11,912 nt of DNA, taken from the NCBI GenBank assembly GCA_934692455.1, contig CAKUTY010000032.1, forward strand, positions 1-11,912. The letters are read 5' to 3'. A program made the translations under genes and the position numbers. Every line of letters begins with the position of its first letter. Position 1 is the stretch's first letter. Under the pieces are notes generated by a model. The model had not been told where the DNA came from and made no database searches. It was given only the letters and a program-made list of their open reading frames with translations. This DNA is from an uncultured Erysipelotrichaceae bacterium (GTDB taxonomy: Bacteria; Bacillota_I; Bacilli_A; Erysipelotrichales; Erysipelotrichaceae). Below, piece by piece: positions 6,892 to 11,912 of the stretch.

Positions 6892-8787
6892 ATGGTTAAA
6901 TTCACCATAAGACAGCTTGAAATATTAAAGATAATCTCTTCTTGTAATGAGCATATTACTTCTAAAACAATTACCTCTGACTTAGATATCACAAGAAGAA
7001 CTTTAATCAACGATATTAAACATATAAATCAAGAAAAAGAAATCATAATATCTAATAATAAGGGCTATCTTATAAATGATTCATTCATTGAAGAAATAGA
7101 TGATATATTAGCTAACTATCAAATAGAAGAAGAAAACATCGATAAGATAATTAAATATATTCTAATAAAAAATAATAGTCTAACTGTAAATGAAATTACT
7201 GAATATTTTTATATTTCAAATAGTAAATTTTTAAAATTGCTTCCGCAAATTAATGCTCAATTGAAATTATATGATTTAACAATTGAAAGAAAAAACAATC
7301 ATGTAAGCATTATTGGAGATGAACAAAATAAAAGACAACTATTAGGAAATATTATTCACAACGAATCTTATTCTTTCTTTTCAGATGTCGATAATTTTAA
7401 AGACTATTTTCCTAATATTCCCGTAAATGAAATATGTTTAGAAACAGAAAATTTAATAAACGAATATGGTTATACTATTCCTAAATACTATGAAATTAAC
7501 TTTTTGATTAATCTACTAGTTACTATCTCTAGAAACCCTTTTATTATTTCTAATGCCTATGAAAAGTCACCAAGTACAATTAGAAACTATGACGCTAGAA
7601 TCTTAGCTTATAAGATTAATGAAATGTTGGAAACTAAATTTCATATGCACTATATCAATAAATTATTAACTATTAAAGAAATTGAACAAACTCTTGATGG
7701 TTTTATTTCTAGAAATGGTGAAAAGCCTAGAGTCTTTGACCTGTCAGATTCTTTTGTGAAAATGATAAGAGAAATCGTTGAAGATACTTTTAATTACTAT
7801 TATTTAACTTCTATAGATTATCAAGAATTCTTAAGCGTCTTTTGTCTTCATGTATCTGAAATGATCAAAAGATGCATGAACTCTATTAGTTATGTTCCAA
7901 CTAATATTTCCATTAAACAAAACGCACCATATGTATATGAAGTAGCTGTATCCATTGCCTCTAAAATCGCAAAGAACTTTAATATAAATATTCCAGAAGT
8001 TGAAATTAATTTAATCGCCATTCATATTGGCTATGCGATTGAGCAAGCTGCCGAAAAAGCATCAATTGCCCCAATTATTTTAGTATCATCTTTCCCAGGA
8101 AGTAACACCATCTTGGCTGATAAGATCGTTAAGGAAATTGGTTATAAGGTACAAATAATGGGATTTTATGGTTCAATGTCTGATATTCCCTATAGACTAT
8201 ATAAGAATTGTTTAATTATCACTACCGAAGAAGATGTTAATAGAAACATTAAAAAATGTATAGTGTCTCCATTTGCCTCTGATAAGGATATTATCAAAGT
8301 ACAGGAAGCAATTACTACATTTATAAAAGAAAAGAATGCTATGGAAGTTTCAACTTTGATTAATAGGTACCTTACAAGAGATACTTTCTATGTCTTGAAT
8401 GAAAAAATGGATAAATATGAAGCAATTAACTTCTTATGTGAAAAAGCATTAAAGAATAATGATGTCTTAGAAGATTTTCACAATCAAGTAATAAGTAGAG
8501 AAAACTTATCATCAACATGTTTCTTTGATAAGTTTGCGATACCACATTCAAATATTCAAAATGCCTTGAGCACAAAATTATATGTAATGTTAAATCACAC
8601 TAAAGTTAATTGGAATAAATCAAAGATTAATTTAGTTTGTCTAATACTGATAAAAAGAGATACAAATGACGATTTCAGAAAACTATATGCTGGTTTAACT
8701 GATATTTTATGTGACAACAATCTTCTTTTTAACAATATAGATAAGATTAAAAACTTAGATGACTTTTTATATTTTTTATTGAAATAA
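6892..8787 (+). CDS. licR: LicR-type PTS-regulated transcriptional activator (HTH-PRD-EIIB-EIIA)
   Basis: 631 residues from ATG 6892. A TTG eighteen bases earlier is in frame, but MVKFTIRQLEILKII is the usual family start; no clear ribosome binding site precedes either. Domains: N-terminal HTH (about 1-60), a second HTH-like part (85-145), PRD1 (about 175-275), PRD2 (about 285-390), EIIB-like (394-475) and an EIIA of the fructose/mannitol type (488-630). PRD2 keeps H320 and H378. PRD1 appears to have N207 where the first histidine should be and no clear second one. The EIIB-like loop reads VSSFPGSN without the usual cysteine. The EIIA histidine is present (H552 in AIPHS). In known LicR/CelR proteins, phosphorylation by HPr and the sugar-specific EII tunes activity. 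It is divergent from the PTS operon and is almost certainly its regulator. Confidence 0.9.
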   Translation: MVKFTIRQLEILKIISSCNEHITSKTITSDLDITRRTLINDIKHINQEKEIIISNNKGYLINDSFIEEIDDILANYQIEEENIDKIIKYILIKNNSLTVNEITEYFYISNSKFLKLLPQINAQLKLYDLTIERKNNHVSIIGDEQNKRQLLGNIIHNESYSFFSDVDNFKDYFPNIPVNEICLETENLINEYGYTIPKYYEINFLINLLVTISRNPFIISNAYEKSPSTIRNYDARILAYKINEMLETKFHMHYINKLLTIKEIEQTLDGFISRNGEKPRVFDLSDSFVKMIREIVEDTFNYYYLTSIDYQEFLSVFCLHVSEMIKRCMNSISYVPTNISIKQNAPYVYEVAVSIASKIAKNFNINIPEVEINLIAIHIGYAIEQAAEKASIAPIILVSSFPGSNTILADKIVKEIGYKVQIMGFYGSMSDIPYRLYKNCLIITTEEDVNRNIKKCIVSPFASDKDIIKVQEAITTFIKEKNAMEVSTLINRYLTRDTFYVLNEKMDKYEAINFLCEKALKNNDVLEDFHNQVISRENLSSTCFFDKFAIPHSNIQNALSTKLYVMLNHTKVNWNKSKINLVCLILIKRDTNDDFRKLYAGLTDILCDNNLLFNNIDKIKNLDDFLYFLLK

Positions 8788-8802
8788 CAGGAGGAAATTA
8801 AA

Positions 8803-9024
8803 ATGATTATTAAAGTCGGAACAACAAAAATCAAGGACATTATTAAAGAAATTGATGGCAAAGAAATCAATGGTGTAACATTTAAATACACTGGCAAAAC
8901 CATGGGCATTACTGCTTCATTTGAACATAATGCCAAAGACTATGAAAGTGCTAAACAAGCTTTAAAGGCTTATCTTAAGTCATCAGATGATTATGCAGCA
9001 CTATTTGTGTCATATTCTGAATAA
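8803..9024 (+). CDS. Small protein of unknown function, co-transcribed with the regulator
   Basis: 73 residues, beginning MIIKVGTTKIKDIIKEIDGK. I do not recognise a family. The start is well supported: AGGAGG lies 8 bases upstream of ATG, a much stronger site than that of the regulator gene. It begins 15 bases after the regulator's stop and a terminator follows at once, so the two form one transcription unit. The pattern suggests a beta strand (MIIKVG), a charged helix, a pair of strands (GVTFKYTG, ITASFEHN), a helix (YESAKQALKAYL) and a last strand (LFVSYS). This would be a compact soluble alpha/beta fold with no membrane segment and no cysteine. Its place beside the regulator suggests, but does not prove, a part in sugar control. 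Confidence 0.8.
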   Translation: MIIKVGTTKIKDIIKEIDGKEINGVTFKYTGKTMGITASFEHNAKDYESAKQALKAYLKSSDDYAALFVSYSE

Positions 9025-9049
9025 AGGCTGAATAAGCCTTTTTCTTTTT
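9023..9049 (+). terminator. Rho-independent terminator of the regulator unit
   Basis: AAAGGCT pairs with AGCCTTT across a 5-base loop (GAATA), followed by a T-rich tail TTTTTCTTTTT. The left arm begins within the stop codon of the 73-residue gene. It is a strong, complete plus-strand terminator. Confidence 0.85.
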
Positions 9050-9076
9050 GGTGAAATCACAATTTGTGACTTCACC
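9050..9076. repeat. 27-base near-perfect palindrome between convergent genes
   Basis: Thirteen-base arms (left GGTGAAATCACAA, right TTGTGACTTCACC) pair with one mismatch around a single central T. No T-run follows on the minus strand, and on the plus strand only a mixed A/T stretch follows, so it is not a standard terminator. It lies between the terminators of two convergent units. The core TCACA...TGTGA resembles the arms of the inverted repeat at 6842-6859. Confidence 0.6.
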
Positions 9077-9080
9077 ATTT

Positions 9081-9106
9081 AAAAATGATGAACTCAATCA
9101 TCATTT
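9081..9106 (-). terminator. Terminator of the lipoprotein gene
   Basis: On the minus strand AAATGATGA pairs perfectly with TCATCATTT across a 6-base loop, and the T-run continues for two more bases. The first arm overlaps the stop codon of the lipoprotein gene. The stem is AT-rich, so termination may be moderate. Confidence 0.6.
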
Positions 9107-9545
9107 AAACTTTTATATTCTTAAATGCCTTAAGAATCCACTCATAGTTAGTCTTAAGGGCTTCTTTTTCACCCTGGGCTATTAGAGAATAATAAGAATT
9201 ATCATTTCCCATATAGATACAAGCTAAACCACAATCACCATACTTATACACTGCATGTTTATTATCATTAGTAATCAAAGTACATCCATTTTCAAAAATC
9301 GCTGAACTTTCATACTGTTTTCTCAAATCATAGAAAGATGAGTTGTTTTTATTATGCAGTTTCTGCATAGTAATCACATAATCATTGCCATTTAAATCAG
9401 TATAATCACCAGTCCAAACTTTACTCTCCAATACTACATCGACAGGAATATTAATGGTTAAATCCTTAAACTTGTATGAATAATCCAATGAATTAGCACA
9501 CGCAAATAACGTTAAGAGTAAAAAGATACACAAAAATTTCTTCAT
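9105..9545 (-). CDS. Small predicted lipoprotein, function unknown
   Basis: 146 residues. The N-terminus MKKFLCIFLLLTLFACANS is a short charged start, a hydrophobic core and a lipobox-like LFAC, with C16 as the expected lipidated residue; phenylalanine at -2 is less common but tolerated. The mature part would be anchored outside the membrane. The rest is polar, rich in N, Y and K, with a possible cysteine pair around CGLAC and no catalytic motif I recognise. The middle is predicted mostly beta, with a C-terminal helix (KEALKTNYEWILKAFKNI). The shape is loosely like small secreted proteins that measure or bind something at the surface, but that is only impression. The ATG has AAGGAGG 8 bases upstream. 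It is a single-gene unit downstream of typA, with its own possible promoter. Confidence 0.8.
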   Translation of the reverse strand: MKKFLCIFLLLTLFACANSLDYSYKFKDLTINIPVDVVLESKVWTGDYTDLNGNDYVITMQKLHNKNNSSFYDLRKQYESSAIFENGCTLITNDNKHAVYKYGDCGLACIYMGNDNSYYSLIAQGEKEALKTNYEWILKAFKNIKV

Positions 9546-9603
9546 ATAAGCACCCTCCTTATCCGAATTATTTGTCTAACTATCTACCATTAGAATTTTT
9601 ATT

Positions 9604-9633
9604 ATTTTAGCATGCATTATAAAAGAAGTGCAA
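9604..9633 (-). promoter_or_regulatory. Possible promoter of the lipoprotein gene
   Basis: TTGCAC (9628-9633), an 18-base spacer and TAAAAT (9604-9609) on the minus strand, giving a start near 9597. It overlaps the typA terminator hairpin. The -35 is weak; the same TTGCAC/TAAAAT pair appears before typA. Confidence 0.25.
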
Positions 9634-9644
9634 ACGCACTTCTT
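9615..9644 (-). terminator. Terminator of typA
   Basis: A perfect 9-bp stem (AAGAAGTGC / GCACTTCTT) with a 4-base loop starts 1 base after the typA stop. The tail is CTTCTTTTATAAT, so the T-run is short, and some read-through into the lipoprotein gene is possible. Confidence 0.65.
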
Positions 9645-9645
9645 A

Positions 9646-11466
9646 TTAACCTTTATTAACCTCACGTAAATGACGTCTTCTATCTAAGTTAGTCAAATAC
9701 TTCTTACGAATACGAATCGCATCAGGTGTAATTTCTACAAGTTCATCATCATTGATAAACTCAAGAGCTTCTTCAAGAGAGAATTGCTTATGAGGAACAA
9801 GCTTCATAGCCTCATCATTACCAGTAGATCTAACAGCAGTCATCTTCTTGTTTACAGTAGGATTAACTTCCATATCTTGCATCTTACTAGAAACACCAAC
9901 GATTTGACCCTCATATACTTCTTCAGCAGCACCAACAAACAATTGACCTCTTTCTTGTAAGTTCCACAATGAATAAGTCATTGTCTTACCAGTAGCACAA
10001 GAAATCATAGCACCATTTGTTCTCTCAGGAATTTCACCCTTATAAGGCTTATATTCGATGAACTTTCTAACAAGAACACCCTCACCCTTAGTAGAGTTAA
10101 TGAACTCAGATCTAAAGCCCATTAAGCCTCTTGTAGGCGCGTGATAAATAATCTTTGTATAAGAACCTTCATCTTCGATATCAACCATCTCACCCTTTCT
10201 TAAGTTCAATGAATTGATAACAGTACCACTATAATCGTTAGGTACTGAACAAATAACTTCTTCAATTGGCTCACAAAGTTCACCATTAATAGTTCTAAAT
10301 ATTACTTCAGGTCTAGATACAGCTACCTCATAACCCTCTCTTCTCATATTCTCTAAAAGAATAGACAAGTGAAGTTCACCTCTACCTGAAACCTTAAATG
10401 TATCTGTAGAATCAGTCTCTTCAACCTTAAGACCAACATTTACTTCAAGTTCTCTTTCAAGTCTTTCACGAATATTTCTAGAAGTAACAAACTTACCAGA
10501 CTTACCTTGGAAAGGAGAAGAGTTAACCATAAAGTTCATAGACATAGTAGGCTCTTCAATATCAATTTGAGGCATTGGATCAACATCACCTAATTGACAA
10601 ATAGTATCACCAATTTCAATATTATCAATACCACTAATTAATACGATATCACCACATTGAGCCTCAGTAATTGCAGTTCTTTTTAAACCTTGATAGTTAT
10701 AAAGATTGGCAATCTTACGATTCTCCTTCTTAATATCGCAATCACAAACAGTAACCATTTCATTAGCCTTAATAACACCATCATAAACTCTACCGATACC
10801 AATTCTACCGATATAGTCATCATAAGCTAGGGCACTAACTTGCATTCTAAGTGGCTTATCCATAACATTTGGATAAGGCTGTACATGCTTAACAATTGTC
10901 TCGAACAATGGCTCGATATCATTGTTTGTATCATCCATCTCATATCTAACAATACCCTCTTTGGCAATACCATAAAGGATAGGGAAATCTAATTGATCAT
11001 CAGTAGCTTTCAAATCTAAGAATAAGTCATAAACTTCATCAATTACTTGAAGAGCTCTTTGGTCCTTTTTATCAATCTTATTAATTAATAGAATAGGTCT
11101 TAAATTAGCCTCCAATGACTTCTTCAATACGAAACGAGTTTGAGGCATTGGACCCTCACTTGAGTCTACTAACAAGATAACAGTATCTACTGTCTTAATA
11201 ATTCTTTCAACTTCACTTGAGAAATCAGCATGTCCTGGAGTATCTACGATGTTAATCTTATAGTCCTTATAATTAACTGAACAGTTCTTAGAATAAATTG
11301 TAATTCCTCTTTCTCTTTCCAAATCATTAGAATCCATTACCTGTTCAACCACTTCATCGTGATCTGAGAAAACATGTGATTGTGCTAAAAACGCATCAAC
11401 CAAAGTTGATTTACCTGCATCTACATGGGCAATAACTGCCACGTTAATAATCTTCCTAAATTCCAT
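9646..11466 (-). CDS. typA: Translational GTPase TypA/BipA
   Basis: 606 residues, normal for TypA/BipA, an EF-G-like GTPase that binds the 70S ribosome and aids growth under stress and large-subunit assembly. G motifs: G1 AHVDAGKST (13-21), switch I RERGITI (51-57), G3 DTPGH (75-79), G4 NKID (129-132), G5 near YGIAKEG (165-171). Beyond the GTPase and beta-barrel domains, the SGRGELHLSILLENMRREGY and SRPEVIFR segments and the C-terminal ALEFINDDELVEITP-x-x-IRIRKKYL are characteristic of TypA, not EF-G, LepA or Tet(M). G1 has DAGKS where many TypA proteins have DHGKT. ATG 11466 is the first possible start after an in-frame TAG, and the conserved INVAVIAHVD requires it; no proper ribosome binding site precedes it. 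It is divergent from tRNA-Leu. Confidence 0.95.
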   Translation of the reverse strand: MEFRKIINVAVIAHVDAGKSTLVDAFLAQSHVFSDHDEVVEQVMDSNDLERERGITIYSKNCSVNYKDYKINIVDTPGHADFSSEVERIIKTVDTVILLVDSSEGPMPQTRFVLKKSLEANLRPILLINKIDKKDQRALQVIDEVYDLFLDLKATDDQLDFPILYGIAKEGIVRYEMDDTNNDIEPLFETIVKHVQPYPNVMDKPLRMQVSALAYDDYIGRIGIGRVYDGVIKANEMVTVCDCDIKKENRKIANLYNYQGLKRTAITEAQCGDIVLISGIDNIEIGDTICQLGDVDPMPQIDIEEPTMSMNFMVNSSPFQGKSGKFVTSRNIRERLERELEVNVGLKVEETDSTDTFKVSGRGELHLSILLENMRREGYEVAVSRPEVIFRTINGELCEPIEEVICSVPNDYSGTVINSLNLRKGEMVDIEDEGSYTKIIYHAPTRGLMGFRSEFINSTKGEGVLVRKFIEYKPYKGEIPERTNGAMISCATGKTMTYSLWNLQERGQLFVGAAEEVYEGQIVGVSSKMQDMEVNPTVNKKMTAVRSTGNDEAMKLVPHKQFSLEEALEFINDDELVEITPDAIRIRKKYLTNLDRRRHLREVNKG

Positions 11467-11474
11467 ACCCCACT

Positions 11475-11503
11475 ATTTTATGCGCATTGTCAAGCTTGTG
11501 CAA
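11475..11503 (-). promoter_or_regulatory. Candidate typA promoter, very close to the start codon
   Basis: TTGCAC (11498-11503), 17 bases, then TAAAAT (11475-11480) on the minus strand. The predicted start of transcription is near 11468, only about 2 bases before the ATG. A perfect TTGACA at 11488-11493 also exists, but no -10 lies at a proper distance before the gene. Confidence 0.35.
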
Positions 11504-11510
11504 GCTATTA

Positions 11511-11519
11511 TGCTAAAAT
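11511..11519 (+). promoter_or_regulatory. Extended -10 promoter for tRNA-Leu
   Basis: TGCTAAAAT fits the extended -10 pattern TGn plus a TATAAT-like hexamer. Transcription would start near 11526, just before the mature tRNA 5' end at 11528. A TTGTCA at 11487-11492 is 21 bases upstream of the hexamer, too far for a normal -35. Confidence 0.4.
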
Positions 11520-11527
11520 ATTGCTAT

Positions 11528-11612
11528 GCATCAGTGGCGGAAATGGTAGACGCGCACGCTTGAGGGGCGTGTGGGGTAACCCGTGCAAGTTCAACTCTTG
11601 TTTGGTGCACCA
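11528..11612 (+). tRNA. tRNA-Leu (anticodon GAG)
   Basis: A complete class II cloverleaf can be drawn. Acceptor GCATCAG pairs with TTGGTGC (with G-U pairs), then discriminator A and encoded CCA at 11610-11612. The D stem is GCG/CGC with the GG pair in the loop. The anticodon stem is CACGC/GCGTG with loop TTGAGGG, giving anticodon GAG at 11562-11564, which reads leucine codons CUC and CUU. The long variable arm contains GGG...CCC. The T arm is GCAAG/CTTGT around TTCAACT. The long variable arm and A73 discriminator agree with leucine. Seen directly, with high certainty. Confidence 0.96.
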
Positions 11613-11653
11613 TTGGGAAATCTGTTCAGACTTTTAAAGTTTTGGATTTAATA

Positions 11654-11692
11654 TAGAAAATATCAATTTCTAAAAAAAGTTGGTATTTTTTT
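11654..11692 (+). terminator. Terminator-like hairpin after tRNA-Leu, overlapping a second hairpin
   Basis: AAAATATCAA (11657-11666) pairs with TTGGTATTTT (11680-11689, one G-U pair) and runs into more T residues, a plausible end for the tRNA transcript. The left arm also takes part in a different hairpin, TAGAAA (11654-11659) with TTTCTA (11667-11672), which would exclude the first. The stems are AT-rich, so stability is modest. Confidence 0.5.
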
Positions 11693-11716
11693 GTTGTTAA
11701 GAAAGGACAGGTTTAA

Positions 11717-11912
11717 ATGATTATTATTATTAAGAAAGAATTAGAGTTTGATGATGATGATTTAGAAATTATACAAAATGAATTTAGTAGTAATTATAGT
11801 AAAGATGATGATGTAGAACGTTTATTTTATGGTAAAAATATATTAGATAAGAAAATTTCATTTACTGGTTGGAAAATTAAGATTCTTCAAACACGTCTGA
11901 AGAATTCAAGAA
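11717..11912 (+). CDS. Unrecognised protein, 5' part only
   Basis: An open frame runs from ATG 11717 to the right edge: 65 full codons, no stop. An AAAGGACAGG stretch upstream can serve as ribosome binding site. The translation starts MIIIIKKELEFDDDDLEI and later has ERLFYGKNILDKKISFTGW. The isoleucine run, aspartate runs (ATT and GAT codon repeats) and very high A+T make it unlike the neighbouring genes. I do not recognise a family. It lies about 100 bases downstream of a tRNA gene, a common insertion point for genomic islands, but no integrase or att repeat is visible. It may have its own promoter, or be read from the tRNA promoter through the leader hairpins. Real gene likely; identity unknown. 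Confidence 0.6.
   Translation, partial: MIIIIKKELEFDDDDLEIIQNEFSSNYSKDDDVERLFYGKNILDKKISFTGWKIKILQTRLKNSR

Noticed and set aside
8595..8936. Minus-strand open frame of 113 codons
   Set aside because: It overlaps both the regulator's conserved EIIA-like end and the 73-residue gene, which has a much better start site.
11425..11637. Plus-strand open frame of 70 codons across tRNA-Leu
   Set aside because: It covers the 5' end of typA and the whole tRNA gene; the tRNA structure explains the sequence.
1..11912. CRISPR array, insertion sequence or phage genes
   Set aside because: No regularly spaced repeats, transposase, integrase or phage structural gene could be found on either strand.

Overview
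The window is AT-rich and looks like chromosome from a low-GC Firmicute, most likely an Erysipelotrichia/Erysipelotrichaceae-type gut bacterium. This rests on codon and base use, strong GGAGG-type ribosome binding sites, a lactose/cellobiose-family PTS with a LicR-type regulator, and a TypA/BipA protein of Firmicute type. The organism assignment is inference from style, not from a marker gene.

Left end (1-616): the first 88 codons of a DUF1016 (YhcG-N-like) gene run off the left edge on the minus strand. A 350-base gap follows, holding a perfect 16-bp palindrome and the terminator of the next transcription unit.

Centre (617-9049): a beta-glucoside (cellobiose-type) uptake and use locus. On the minus strand, in order of transcription: GH1 6-phospho-beta-glucosidase no. 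1 (5403-6785), PTS EIIB (5110-5406), EIIC (3808-5088), EIIA (3431-3763), GH1 enzyme no. 2 (2019-3431), and a COG2509-like FAD oxidoreductase (617-1990). Genes overlap by 4 bases, overlap by 1 base or sit 21-44 bases apart, and the only clear terminator is at the end, so this reads as one six-gene operon. PTS proteins take up and phosphorylate a beta-disaccharide, and the two GH1 enzymes cleave the phosphorylated product. The FAD protein has no obvious place in that pathway. Divergently, on the plus strand, lie a LicR-type activator (HTH, two PRDs, EIIB-like and EIIA-like domains; 6892-8787) and an unrecognised 73-residue protein (8803-9024), ending at a good terminator. The 106-base divergent intergenic region carries an 18-base inverted repeat (6842-6859) that is a plausible regulator site.

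Right part (9050-11912): a strong non-terminator palindrome, a small predicted lipoprotein (minus), typA/bipA (minus), then a divergent tRNA-Leu(GAG) with encoded CCA. After the tRNA comes a short leader with overlapping hairpins and the open 5' end of an unrecognised, very AT-rich gene that runs off the right edge.

Most of the window is ordinary housekeeping and sugar metabolism. No new defence or mobile system can be demonstrated. The points most worth a second look are the operon-linked FAD protein with a CxxCxxC cluster, the paired and diverged GH1 enzymes, the degenerate phosphorylation sites in the regulator, the 73-residue protein behind the regulator, the EIIC-EIIA hairpin, and the near-leaderless start of typA.
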